The notes: generated from the letters alone by a model not told the origin. Counted from the stretch's first letter, positions 10,779 through 21,014 are shown. The stretch: DNA of 64,000 nt from Prorocentrum cordatum (GCA_963575745.1 CAUYUJ010022059.1:1345331-1409330), one strand, 5' to 3'. Translations and numbers: made by a program.

Positions 10779-11656
10779 ATTCCCGGTCGACCCGCATCAG
10801 CTCGAGACGGAAATCCTTCACCACCGCCTTGGCCACCACCGCCCCTGCAACCGTCAACGAGAAATCGCCCGTGTTGACCTTGATGCACGCCTTGTTAAAC
10901 CCCCACTTCGCCAGCATCCGGCGCAACCCGAAGAGGACCCCGTGCTGCGTGCGGATGTCGATGGGGAAGTCCAGCTTGGCCCAGACGGTGCTTCCTAAAC
11001 TCCCGGGCTGCCTCTTCGCGAAAGTGTCGACCGTATCGAGGAACACCTGGCGCTCTGAGTCGGACCCGAATTTGATGAAAAAACACGCCCTTGAACTCAC
11101 TATTGCAGAACATGTTGCTGGGCGTGGGAGCCGGGACATTGAAATCAGTACATAAGGTAATAGCCCACTTAGCTGCCTCATCAAAAGTCGTCGCGTTGGG
11201 CACGTTCCCAATGACAGCAACGGCAGATGATGGATTGGACGTTGAAGCTACGTTTCTCGGAGTCGTGCACTGCGACAAAGTCTCCTCGATCATCTTCGCC
11301 ACGTCATCTTTGGTGATGGACGTCTCCTGGAGCTTGTTGACCTTGTCTTCCACGCTGCTGACGGTCAAGCTCGTCTCCAGTGCGGCCTGCTTCGCGGACG
11401 TGGCCATATCCTTCGCTTGCTTCGCCTCATTCAGGGCCTCCCTGCTCTCGCGAGCCATGCCCCGCACCTCCTTCCTGAGGTCTTTCATGTCCTTCATCAT
11501 TGCCTGCATCATGTGCATCGTGGTCGCCTCCACCTCGCCTGAGGCAGCCGCCGGACGATCGTCATCGCCCAAGCCGTCCATTTGCTGCAGGGGGGATTCG
11601 GTGCGGGTCTGCTTCCGCTCACCACCGAAAGGAGTGCCAATGTCGTAACGCTTCAT
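10648..11656 (-). pseudogene. LINE ORF1, coiled-coil nucleic-acid-binding protein, one frameshift
   Basis: The frame opens at ATG 11656 (MKRYDIGTPFGG). Residues about 45-130 form a heptad-rich coiled coil (MMKDMKDLRKEVRGMARES, AKQAALETSLTVSSVEDKV), as in ORF1 chaperones of LINEs. At the A6 run 11078-11083 (T6 on the coding strand) one base too many switches the frame. With T5 the text would run SEFKGVFFIKFGSDSER without interruption. The C-terminal part (FFIKFGSDSERQVFLDTV, KLDFPIDIRTQHGVLFGLRR, ends KGKGKGGGSM) looks RRM-like but is not identified with certainty. Translation of ORF1 ends 130 bp inside the start of the ORF2 frame. Confidence 0.7.
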
Positions 11657-11739
11657 GTCACCAGTCAAGAGAACACTGGAAGGGAAATCGAGACACAGAG
11701 CAATGGGTACAGCGCAAAGGATGTAATGCAAGGGGAAGT

Positions 11740-11808
11740 GTGACCTTGACAAGGGGACCTTGAGCAAGGGGACCTTGAGCAAGGGGACCTTGACAAGGGG
11801 ACCTTGAC
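11740..11808 (-). repeat. 15-bp tandem repeats of self-complementary units at the LINE 5' end
   Basis: Five copies of AAGGGGACCTTGA(G)CA. Each is a potential hairpin, CAAGG-GGA-CCTTG. They lie exactly between the target duplication (11809) and the 5' untranslated region, which suggests slippage or multiple template jumps at the end of target-primed reverse transcription. Confidence 0.75.
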
Positions 11809-11820
11809 AAGCGTCTTGAA
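11809..11820. repeat. 12-bp target-site duplication of the LINE, 5' side
   Basis: AAGCGTCTTGAA, identical to 7552-7563. Confidence 0.9.
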
Positions 11821-12592
11821 CGCAGACTTGAAATCAGCCTTACCCATGGCTGGAGCGACGCCTGTGCTGGAAGCAGCGTCGACGACCTGGAGAGCAGCAA
11901 GCAACTGCTCAAAATCGTCGTACTTGAGTTTCCGTGGCATGAACGCGAAGTCATTGACCAAATTCTGTCTGAAATTGCACATGGTCCTGGCTTTTTGGCT
12001 GGCGGACCCCCCACGATGCCCCCAGATCCCGAAAGTATCAACAAACAGGGCCTCCGAAAGGTCAACGTCCTGCAGAGCAACTGGCGGGCCAGCCCTGCCT
12101 TCAGCGATGTCTTTGAGCGTTTGGTTCCACACCTCGGCCGCCACGCTCGCATCATGCGAAGACGATGTGCTACGAGCGCGGGCGAGTTGAAGAGTCTGGG
12201 AATTGAGTTCAAGACATCGTTCCTTCAATTGTGTGAGAAGTTCGGGGCCTCCGAGGCCTCGCCGGCCGCGACTCCGACGCCCTCCCACAACCGGCACGCA
12301 GAGATTAGCGACGTGTAGCGTTTCTGTCAACGGATAGCCAGACAACAAATCATTCACCCAATATGTATCCTCATGGTCCGCTGCCTGCAGTAACCTGTGC
12401 AACATGAAAGGGGTCTAGTGTTCCCAAGACGTGCTTCTGTTGTTCAGGTAAGGAGCCCCTCCATGCCTCTAAGTGCCCACGGTGTTTGTCCTTCTCCGTT
12501 CTCCAGTGACGCAACGCCCCTTTTGTCCGGGCCACGCCTGCGCCAGGGTCCAAAGCAAGCAAACGGAGGCATTCAGATTGTTCATCGGTCAA
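11821..12592 (-). pseudogene. DIRS-like RT, N-terminal half
   Basis: From 12405 the minus strand reads DHEDTYWVNDLLSGYPLTE, EVWNQTLKDIAEGRAGPP, FVDTFGIWGHRGG, QKARTMCNFRQNLVNDF and finally APAMGKADFKSAFKTL, the RT motif A region with the first catalytic Asp. The text stops exactly at the LINE target duplication and continues at 7563. Upstream, 12592-12405 in another frame (MTDEQSECLRLLALDPGAG) probably belongs to the same protein, with a frame change near 12400. Together with 7563-6514 it forms one split RT/RNase H gene of a DIRS-like element. Confidence 0.75.
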
Positions 12593-13379
12593 ATGACGAC
12601 GCGGGACCTACGGCAAAAAATCGTTCGGTTCGAAACGAGCGCGGGCAAACATCCAGTGGTCTGAGGCACCCGTCGTGCAGGCGCTGTCTGGCTCGACGGA
12701 ACAATCTGGGTCCGCACTGTCAGTCGCCGAGATAGCATCTTCATCCGTGCTTTCGTCCAGATCACCGCCGTCTCACTATCGCTTGCCCTGTCCTTTGCCG
12801 CCTCCTGATGGAGCAAAGACGGATGGAAAACAATCCTCATCAAAACGGGGAAGAGGAAACAACCCAATCAATCTCGCACGCACGGCGCCGACAGCTCCCA
12901 CGGACACCTGGGCCGGAAGCCCGCAGAAGACCCCGTCAGTGCAAAGCAAAAGCTGGATAGGAAAAACTGGCCGAGTCGCGCGCGGCGAAGAGATGGAGAG
13001 CACGACTACCAAAAGGATTCGCATGAGCGGACCCTCCCTCGCTCTGGACAAACCCCGCCCCCCGAATTGTGCGCCGCTTGGGCTGTGGACAAGGGGAACG
13101 GCAGGCCGGCTGGCCGGGGCAGCGAGACGGAAACGGGGGGGGCGGCAGGAAGACGACGACCCCCCGAAAACGAAACAAATATCCCTGGAACTTTCGAATC
13201 CGTCCTTTGCCCCCCTTGTTCTTGCCGCCCGTGTACACTGGCTGCGGCGGTTTTGGAGGCCTCTGCTGCGCGCTAGCTGCTGGGGCTTGCGCGGGGAGGC
13301 CCCTGGCCGCCGAGTGGCCGCCATGGTGCTGGTGCTGCTGGTGTTGCTGGTGGTGCTGGTGCAGCTGGTGCTGCTGCAT
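12593..13379. other. No gene recognised
   Basis: Open frames on both strands are compositional. A CTGGTGCTGCTGGTG-type trinucleotide run is present at 13325-13378. Nothing else stands out. Confidence 0.4.
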
Positions 13380-13456
13380 GACAAATCGTACAATCATGCA
13401 CGCGGCCCTTCCCATCCCTTTTCCCCCCATCACAACCAAAGCTTGTATGGTAAGGA
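13380..13456. repeat. 77-bp dispersed repeat, copy 2
   Basis: Same block as 2990-3066. Here it is not followed by the 133-bp repeat, so the two repeats move or duplicate independently. Confidence 0.8.
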
Positions 13457-13499
13457 ACAATAAGCGGGCCCTGCGACGCAGGCACTCAGGCACTCCATT

Positions 13500-13820
13500 C
13501 TGGTGCCCGCAGGAACTGTGGAGCACGCAAGCACTGTGGTATACACCAGCGTTGTATTGCACAAGGCTGCTGTGTACACAGGCGCTGTGGAGCACACGAG
13601 CACTGCGAAGTACACAGGCGGTGTGGTGCACACGGCTGCTCTGGTGTGCACGGGCACTGCGGTGTGCACAGGCGTTGTGGTGTAGACAGGCACTGCGGTG
13701 TGCACCGGCGCTGCACGCAGGCACTGCGATGTGCACCGGCGCTGTGTAGCACACGGCTGTTGTGTTGTACGCAGACGCTGCGGTGTGCACAGGCGCCGTG
13801 CACAAGCGCGGCGGTGCACG
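13500..13820. repeat. Degenerate 20-bp minisatellite, about 15 copies
   Basis: Unit close to GCACTGYGGTGTGCACAGGC. Copies drift by substitution and 1-2 bp indels. Several frames stay open through it on both strands, which is a compositional effect. Confidence 0.8.
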
Positions 13821-14309
13821 CATGCCCCCCCTCCGCCGCCCCCCATTCTGCCCCCAACCCCCCATCGTTACCATTACCCACCCCGTAACGGACATTACGG
13901 GCCCAAAATGACCAACTACCCCTGACAATGACACCCGGAGGATAATAACTTCGGGGCCCTGGGGGAAGAATAATCGGTTTGTCCTGGCAAGTCGACGACG
14001 ACAGGGGAAGCAGGAGGAGCAGGAGGGGCAGGGGTGGGAGCAGCAGGAGGAGCAGGAGCAGGGAGAGGAGGGGGAAGGAGGAGGGGGGGGAGCCGAACGT
14101 TCGTAAATTGCGAAAGCTGAAATGGTGAGAACCCCATTGCCATGCCACTTTTTTGATGATGTTGCTACCCAATATCAGAACATTTCAACTTCGATTCGTA
14201 ACTTTCCCCCGCGATGATAAGGATCGGCCTTGCCGCCCCCCTCTCCCGACTAACTCTGTCTTGGCCAGAGATACTCAACTCTCAATCGGAAGGGGGGGAT
14301 GATGTATTA
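13821..14309. other. Purine-rich low complexity, no gene
   Basis: 13821-13930 is C-rich; 14005-14095 is a GGAGGAGCAGG-type purine tract. Nothing coding is recognised. Confidence 0.4.
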
Positions 14310-14560
14310 TCCAGGGCAGGCGGTTACAAAGACGTTCTCTTTGCTGTTTCCGTCGCCGTTTGATTGCCCGTTCCGTCGCCATTTGTTTGCCGGTCCCGTC
14401 GTGCTTGCTTCGGTTATGATTATGGTTTCGGCTTCAATCCCAGAGCCATTTTCTTTGCTGTCGCCGGTCGCCGTCTTTTTACAGCTTCCATGTTCAAGAG
14501 ACACTTTTTCGAAAACGGTGAAAAAAAGGTACTGCCGTTTCTGGGGCCCACTAAGCTCCC
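14310..14560. mobile_element. Second, diverged copy of the 253-bp inverted-repeat element
   Basis: It aligns collinearly with 1290-1504: shared words are GTTTCCGTCGCCGTTTG, TTTGCCGGT, TTTCGGCTTC/TTCCGGCTCC, CAATCCCAGAGCC, TCGCCGTCTTTTT, CATGTTCAAGAGACA and the right end GCCGTTTCTGGGGCCCAC. The left inverted end is not recognisable, so the copy may be truncated. Confidence 0.5.
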
Positions 14561-15123
14561 GATCTCACTCCCTCTCGCCTTCGTCATCCTCGTCCTTCTC
14601 CTCACTTGCTCCTCCTCTGTCCCCCCTCCACTCTTTCCCTCCCTCCTCTTTCTCCTCCTTCTCCCTCTGTTGATCGAAACTGAAGCAGCCAGCCGCCCTG
14701 ACTTCTCGATGGCGCCAAGATATGAGCTGATAACCCCTCGTCTTCCCCAGCTAAGGGAATGCGAGGGGAGGCAAGAGGAGGGGGAGAATTACAGTCAGGA
14801 AAACGAAGCAGGGGATCGATGATGATGGGGATCCCACTTGGGAAGAGGACATATCGGTGGCGCGCAGAGGTGGGTGGCGCGAGGGGGGCAGTATTCTTAG
14901 AAACCCCCCGCCCTCCGAAAAGCCTTTTTGGAAGCCCCTTGGCCCGCCCGGGAAGCGCCCCGCCTCCTTCGAACGCTGCCCCCCCCCCCCCCTCTTGGGT
15001 TCCCCCCCCCGCGACTGCGCGCCGCTGAAGACTCGGGCAGGAGTGGGAGAAAAACAGTGGGGCCCGGCGCCGATTCAAGAAATTCGCGCGGAGCTCCGAC
15101 CTGGTATGTTTATGCCTAGACAA
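14561..15123. other. Pyrimidine-rich and C-rich stretch, no gene
   Basis: 14555-14680 is CTC-rich. 14880-15020 contains C homopolymers, up to 12 C near 14990. The overlapping frames have no motif. Confidence 0.4.
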
Positions 15124-15260
15124 GCGCGTTCCACTACTCGCAAAGTAGCTACTCGCAAATCGCCTGGATCCGACGCGTGGTATTTACGATCCATTAGATA
15201 GAGGGAGATATGTTTTGTCGGACGCTTGCGAGTAGGCACTCTGCGAGTAGCGGAACGCGC
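15124..15260. repeat. 137-bp fold-back element
   Basis: Arms at 15124-15160 and 15224-15260 are inverted copies (about 31 of 37 positions) starting GCGCGTTCC and containing ACTACTCGCA twice each; the spacer is 63 bp. There is no ORF and no clear target duplication. The arms are internally repeated (CTACTCGCA), which also lets each arm pair with itself. Confidence 0.65.
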
Positions 15261-15393
15261 TCGGTGAATGCCAGTTTTCTTCCTCGAAGGATCGACGATC
15301 CTCACAACGTGTGCTAGCGCCAACGTGTGCTTGCCCACCGAAGCCCTTCCATACAGCGCAGGCGGTGCAACGAATGGCGATACGGGCTGAGGC

Positions 15394-15433
15394 AACACAC
15401 ACACACACCACACACATACACACACACACACAC
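15394..15433. repeat. (CA)n microsatellite
   Basis: CACACACACACACCACACACATACACACAC-type run, interrupted twice. Confidence 0.9.
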
Positions 15434-15677
15434 TGGGACATCGCACACCCCGAGGATCATCGAAAGGAGGGCGCAAGCGGCTGGCAGCCAGAAGGATCTG
15501 AGAGCGCGCCTTGGGCGCGCCCCGCCGCACACGCGATGCGCGGCCGCGCGGCCGGGCCGCCGCGGCCACCCGCGGCGCCAGTGCCGGGGCGGGCCTCGGC
15601 CGCGAGGGGCGCGCTGGCAGTGACTCAGTGCTGACGAGGGCGTCGGGTGTTGGCAGAGGTGGCCCTGGCCAGAGGGG
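15434..15677. other. GC-rich, no gene recognised
   Basis: 15490-15610 is CG-rich with GCGGCCGCGCGGCC palindromic text. No motif in any frame. Confidence 0.35.
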
Positions 15678-15721
15678 GCTTCAGCTTTCCGTTCGGCCCA
15701 TCCTGAGGGCCTCGTATCTTT
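15678..15721. repeat. 44-bp direct repeat, copy 1
   Basis: GCTTCAGCTTTCCGYTCGGCCCAT, then CTCGTAYCTTT, also at 15975-16018. Confidence 0.6.
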
Positions 15722-15974
15722 TATTCGAATAGGGGATCGACTACATAATTGATTGACTCCAGAATTGATATCCCCGCCGAACCTACGAACAAATCGGTGT
15801 AATGTCCCGTAGATGTCCGGGGCTTCAGCTGAGGGCTCGACCTCAGCGGTGTTTTCGGTTTTCGTTGTGCTTTCGTTTTCCCCTCGTGTTGTCCTCGTTC
15901 CGCCTTGGCTGCAAAACGAGATCAAAACGAAAACGGTCCAAGAAAACGCTAAAACACCGTTTAGGTCGAGCCCT

Positions 15975-16018
15975 GCTTCAGCTTTCCGCTCGGCCCATGG
16001 GCTCTGCCTCGTACCTTT
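15975..16018. repeat. 44-bp direct repeat, copy 2
   Basis: See 15678-15721; the spacing is 297 bp. Between the copies lies T-rich text with GTTTTCGGTTTTCG-like words and no ORF of note. Confidence 0.6.
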
Positions 16019-16748
16019 CATGCAGCGCCATCGGCCTCAGACACGTGCGCACGTCGCAGGCACCGAGCAAACCTGGAAGGACGATTAGGCTGAACTACAG
16101 CAGGCGAGCCCGCATGCAGAACCTTGACTTGGAGAAAAGTGCACCTATGATGCCGTATGACCACGTGGGAGGGGGGCTCTGGAGGCCACAGGGGTCTCCC
16201 TGGGGAGCCTGGGGCGGCATGAAGCAGGACCACCTCTGACAACGTCCGCGCGAAGCTGCGGCTTCGGCTCGAACCCACAGCGCTGGGAGCTGGCCGCGTC
16301 AAGGGCACAGGGCGGAAAGGGGAGACGGCATCGGGCCGGATCGGGAGTCAGGGTACTGGATCGGTGCTGCCGATCTTGGCTTTCCAAATTTGCCCAGAGT
16401 GCAGCAAAGGCCAGGTACTAACTCAGTAGAACAGGCACGAAACCATGCTACACGTGCCATCAAATGCACTCACATGACAAATCTGATAATATATCGTGCC
16501 ATACATATGACTGTGTTGCTGCGACCAATGCTCCTACACGTAGAAATCTGAAACGCTACAACTTACTCACGGTCGAAGATGCCTGAGTCGAGTGTGTCCC
16601 GGGAGGGCCCAAGACGGCCGAAGATGGGCAAAGCCTCAAAAGGTCTCCGAAGAACCCTCCAGACGGGCCAAACTATGCCTAAGATAGCTGCAAGATGGAG
16701 CATTAGGCTCCCTCGAGAGCCTCAGGGGAAATAAAAACATAAAGAAAG
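16019..16748. other. No gene recognised
   Basis: Short open frames only and no repeats of note. Contains a GATGCCTGAGTC/CCCAAGACGGCC region reminiscent of the satellite style at 63.4-64 kb. Confidence 0.35.
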
Positions 16749-16890
16749 CGAGAGAGAGAGAGAGAAAGAGAGAAAGAGAGAGAGAGAGAGACAGAGACAG
16801 AGAGAACGATAAAGAGAGAGAGAGAGAGAGAAAAACAAACAGAGAGAGAGAGAGGAAGGGAGGGAGAGCGAGAGGAGGAGGGAGAGAGGG
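16749..16890. repeat. (GA)n microsatellite
   Basis: Long GAGAGA tracts with single A insertions. The opposite strand gives Ser/Leu-rich frames that are not genes. Confidence 0.9.
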
Positions 16891-17145
16891 GGTGGCCGTG
16901 GGCTGTGTTGAAACCGTCTTGGAACCCAGCTCTGGCCATCTTGGACCACTATGGGGGCGCATTGGGCCTGTTGGACCCTCTGGAAGGCCTCAGGGGTCCT
17001 TGTCGGAGTCCCCTTGGGCTCAGATATGTGAAATGCCAAACTGCACGAGATTATCGTGAGTTTGGTTTTTCGGTGACCCTTTGTGGACCACCTTCGGGTT
17101 TCGGGCTTCTTGGATGTATGTCGGGGACGCGCAAGCATGGTTTAG

Positions 17146-17187
17146 CGATCCATGGATTTGGCGCGCGGTCGCTAAATCCATGGATCG
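17146..17187. repeat. Perfect 14-bp inverted repeat
   Basis: CGATCCATGGATTT at 17146-17159 and its reverse complement at 17174-17187, with a 14-nt loop. Each arm is itself a palindrome (GATCCATGGATC), so the structure can also form two small hairpins. No gene is nearby. Confidence 0.75.
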
Positions 17188-17520
17188 GGGGGAAATGCCC
17201 TCCTCCAAATGCGGCCAGTGCCGCCTCGTTCGGCGGCGGACATCCGCGATGTCCCATGGAAACAAGACCCGTCACTAATCCACGCCCCCTTTTGATCCAT
17301 GTTCGCGATCGCCGGAATATGATGGGGGGCGCCTTGGTCTCTCTTGGGGTCTCTTCGGGATCCCTTAGAGGGCCTTCGTACGGTGCGGCCTATTGGGTCT
17401 GGCTTGGGCTGCCTCGGCACGCCCTTGGGCCGCGCCCTGCCCTGGCCCGTCCTGGGTCCGTCTCGGGGACCCCTCCTGAGGGGTAACATTAGGGGGGGAC
17501 TGGCATAGGGGGGACAACCT

Positions 17521-17599
17521 CTGATACGATACAACAGGGTTGGACGCCAGTTTCGCCTTAAGCGAAGCGTCTGGTTGGGCCTCCCGACCAACTTTAAAC
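17521..17599 (+). repeat. Structured 80-bp repeat, copy 1 (5' edge of the + strand copia-like element)
   Basis: Begins CTGATACGATACAACAGGG and ends CCAACTTTAAAC. It contains two hairpins: TTCGC-CTTAA-GCGAA inside GACGC/GCGTC, and TGGTTGGG-CCT-CCCGACCA. It is followed at 17601 by TGGTAGCGGAGC, which resembles an initiator-tRNA(Met) primer-binding site. A second copy sits at 34126-34205. Similarity stops sharply at both edges, so it may be the shared end of two LTRs or an independent structured repeat. Confidence 0.6.
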
Positions 17600-17999
17600 C
17601 TGGTAGCGGAGCTGGCCGCTGGTGGTCATCTCTAGTTCTATTCCATGCTATCCACGGCATTACCTGGTGAACTACCGACATTGTGGAACATCAGGGCGAA
17701 GTGGCTCTAAGTGGAGGAGCTCTATACCATCGTAAGGACACTTGTATTGATGCCTCTGCTCACGCAGAGTTATCCCAACATCTCTTCGCTACTACACTCC
17801 TGAAGCCCACCCACCTACGCCAATGGGCAATTTCCTCGGAGACACTATGCATGGTAACGAGCGTTATGACATCGAGCCGCCTGCACCTCCTCGCAAGCTG
17901 ACGTCAACGTCACCTCCTGACTAACAACCACGTACAACCGACACCAACCTACGGGGCCACTGGATTGGCATCGCTATACTTGACCTCCTCTGGGTCGCC

Positions 18000-19290
18000 A
18001 TCGGATGCGCTGTTGGACATCTGCAGCGCGCTGCCGGTAACGTACCTTTCCGCGAGGTCGCTCGCGAGGTACATTCCTGGACCAACGTGGCCACAGGCAC
18101 TATGACCCCCTCCCAACAGGCCGCCGCTTTACAGCGTGGCCCTGGAGGTCTCGCAAGGACCATAGCCATGAGAGCCCCCCCACGTAATGATCAATTTTGG
18201 AGTGGACATTGGCGAACGCCGCGCCGATGGAGTCACCTGCACAACGCTCCTCCTCAGTAAGTTTGAGAACCTGGAAGAGGAACGACAACTTAATTCGGGG
18301 ACGGCTCTCCTTGACTTTCGCGCCCATGCGGGAGAACGGATCGACCAGGCGCTGGCCCGCTTCGAGATTGCGCGCTTCGGGGCTGACGCCGCGGGGTTCA
18401 ACGTCCCAAACTTTCACATCCTGACAGTCATACTCTTCAGAGCCATAGGCGACGGCACTTCACGCGCACAGCAACACCTGCAACCGCTGAAACACCAACC
18501 GCCAAGGACTCAGCAGCAGTTCGACTCCTCACTGGAGCGCACGAGGGCTTGCGCCCAAATTGCCGAGCGACCCCCGGGCAAAAGTGGTGGCGCATGTAGT
18601 CGCGGCCGCCGCGCTGCTGTCTTTCATAGTGGCACCCATGCGGGGCAACCTGCCAGCGCCGTCTGGAATGGCGATCCGCAACCGAACGAAGCCACCGCTG
18701 TATTAGGCCAGCAAGGTGGCCAGCCCATGGGGTCGCAAGACTCCTGGGCCCAATGTCAAAGCTGCTGCCTTCATAGGCTCGGCGGGGCAATCTGCGGAGT
18801 CCGACGTCGCCCCGGGCGCCGATATAGACACCTCGTCAGATAGGAACTGGTAACTCGGATGATTCTGACATGCCCGTGCATCTCACTGAAGAGCAGCCAG
18901 TGGGCATCCCTGGGCCGCCAGGACATAAGCGCCGATGGAGACGTTTTATAATGGAAACAATTTCGAAGGGCACGACGCGCAAGTAGACGCGCGTTGAGAT
19001 CAAAGCGGCAAGGGTAGAGGCAAGGGTAAACGACGACGGCTACATGGTAGAGGCATGCTGACCTTCCTGGCCTCCCTTACGGGGCCACAGCATGAAGGCA
19101 TCCTCCTGGGGAACGGTAGAGGCCGCGGGCGCACCCCAGAAAAAAAAAGGTAAGGGTCGCCGGGGAAACCCAAGGATGCCCAAGGAAAAACCATGGAATG
19201 TGACATCTGCCATCGCACCCAACATTGGAGTCGCGAGTGCCCCCGAGGCGACGGGGGGGGCAGGGGTCCGTCGATACGTTTGGCTAAAAG
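18000..19290 (+). pseudogene. gag of the + strand copia-like element with CCHC zinc knuckle
   Basis: 18187-18843 is open and reads EEERQLNSGTALLDF, GERIDQALARFEIARF, VPNFHILTVILFRAIG and LQPLKHQPPR, a gag core typical of copia elements I associate with dinoflagellates. Upstream, GGLARTIAMRAP around 18148 belongs to the same domain in another frame. Downstream (19200-19241) CDICHRTQHWSREC is a perfect CX2CX4HX4C zinc knuckle preceded by a basic GKGRRGNP stretch. The region between (18843-19100) is frame-shifted. Gag packages element RNA in virus-like particles. There is no usable start-to-stop frame. Confidence 0.65.
18640..18653 (+). repeat. GNRA hairpin GCGGG-GCAA-CCTGC
   Basis: Five-pair stem with one G·U, GCAA loop. 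It lies in the gag frame as Ala-Gly-Gln-Pro-Ala. Confidence 0.7.
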
Positions 19291-19490
19291 CCGATTCTGA
19301 CATTCAGTGCGTCGATTTCGGAACCCTTCTTGCCGAACCAGAGGGCAACCCCGCGGCCGCCGTCCACTTCGCGTCCGCGAGATACATGAGCGCGAGCGTG
19401 TCCCTCGAGAGGTGTGCCGAGGAGCTCTTCGAAGAGTTCTACGATGGCCGCAACGAGATCGACCTCGCAGTCTGGCTGGGCACCCCGATC

Positions 19491-19573
19491 GCGGGGCAAC
19501 CTGCGCACGTAGAGATCGTCGGAGAGCACCAGCCACCTGCCGACTCGTGCCGCGAGATGGCGGGGGCACCTGC
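19491..19573 (+). repeat. Two GNNA hairpins (19491-19504 and 19560-19573)
   Basis: The first is GCGGG-GCAA-CCTGC, identical to the one at 18640; the second has loop GGCA. They are 69 bp apart, with unrelated flanks. Confidence 0.65.
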
Positions 19574-20973
19574 ACACTCCGAGGGGTGCGAGCCAGATAG
19601 TTCCGATGAGGGCGCGACGCCCGACGCGGAGGAGGGGCTTCACTTGGCGCACCGACCGCAAGTGATTGGGAACCCTGCGTGCAAGGTAACCCGCGATGAT
19701 GACCCCTTGCTGGGTAAACTGGTGACCATTCTGAGCGGGCCCAGTGCGAACTCGGGCGCGACGAAGGCCCTCGCTTCACCTTTGTGCAACATGACCGTTC
19801 TTCGAGCCGTCAGGCATGGAACAGCTTCGAGCGCACTAAAGATGACGATGAGGAGTAGGAAATTGAGAGCACATTCGCGCAGGCACTCGCGTGCGCGCTC
19901 AAGCGGCACGCCGCGCCCGCATCCACATGATCCGAGAGAACCGCCAAGAAGGCTTGGTCGCGGGGCAACCCACCTCGTGACGATGTGGGCTCAGACGAGC
20001 CCGAAGGCCAGCCTCGGTTCAGACTAATTGGCGAACGAAGCGACGGGGTTGCTCGCCAACAGGTACCCCGCGACGACATGAGGCACTGGCGGGCACTGGG
20101 CTGGTCCGAGCATCAAGCCCGCCATTATTGGACATTGTGGTCTGCGCAGCGGGGCCCAAACATGCAAAAACCAACAAAATCCTCCGTTCCAGCGGAAGAA
20201 GCGGCACCAAGGCAGCTGAAACGCAAGAGAGGAAGGCCAACAACAGAGCCATCATTGCGGATCGGATGTCGCGCCGAGAGGTCTGTGGATGCGAGCACCT
20301 CGCGGGCCACAGACCGAAATGCCAGATGGGGCGCCCTTCAAGGAGCCCCGACTTCGAGAGGGCCACGCGGGTTTGGTCCCACGGGGGCGGCGAAGGTCGC
20401 AAGGTGGACCCAACCGGCAGCCCCAACCACGCGCACCTGTTCAAAGCTGACTACAAGCCGCTAGATGAGGTCCAGGCACAGATCGTCGAGAAGAGCTTGG
20501 ATGCCCCAGATGAGGATCGCCGGTTTAAAAGCGTTGCAATCGGGCACAGACATGATGCGCGAAGCGGTCCCCCCTGCGGGGGGCACCTGCTTCTTCTCGC
20601 GAAGGTGCCGATGAGGGCCAAGACAAGCGGGGTGCGCCAGCCGCGGCTGATCCAGAAGACGAGGCGTCCGGTCTCGCACAAGCTGTTGATCCCGCTGCGT
20701 CTGCGTCTGAATATGAATGCGAATCATATGCCGACGAAGGCACCGATGCAGATGTAGCCATCGATTCGCATGTCACGGAGGACGCGGTCATGAAAAACGG
20801 CGATGCAGCGTTGTATCGCAGCAGACGCATTGGATGGACAGTTGCTGCAATGCGCGGCAAGCTGCCCAATGGAAGATATACTTTGGATTCCAACAGAAAT
20901 ACCAAGATCGAGAATATGAGGGTCCATCGACGTGGACGGGGAGACTCCGCCAGACAGCCCCTCGCACAGGAGC

Positions 20974-21014
20974 GCGAGGAAACCTGCTGCGTCCGCTGGC
21001 GCGGGGAAACCCGC
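20974..21014 (+). repeat. Two GAAA-loop hairpins
   Basis: 21001-21014 is GCGGG-GAAA-CCCGC with five Watson-Crick pairs. 20974-20987 is GCGAG-GAAA-CCTGC with one mismatch. Confidence 0.65.

Larger units (their letters stand above)
7564..11808 (-). mobile_element. Full-length LINE (non-LTR retrotransposon) nested in a DIRS-like RT gene
   Basis: The element is 4245 bp, bounded by the perfect 12-bp duplication AAGCGTCTTGAA. It has an ORF1 with coiled coil (11656-10648) and an ORF2 with endonuclease and RT (10778 to the 3' end). The 5' end (11740-11808) is a run of short CAAGG-GGA-CCTTG repeats; the 3' end is GGAAGGAAGG rather than poly(A). Joining the flanks across one copy of the duplication restores the continuous RT motif SAFKTLPQHRAHEW of the host element. 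Both ORFs carry one small frameshift each, so the copy is young but defective. Confidence 0.88.

Noticed and set aside
17521-17599. Hammerhead ribozyme in the 80-bp repeat (starts CTGAT)
   Set aside because: The core needs CUGAUGA and GAAAC; the repeat has CUGAUAC and no GAAAC at the required place.
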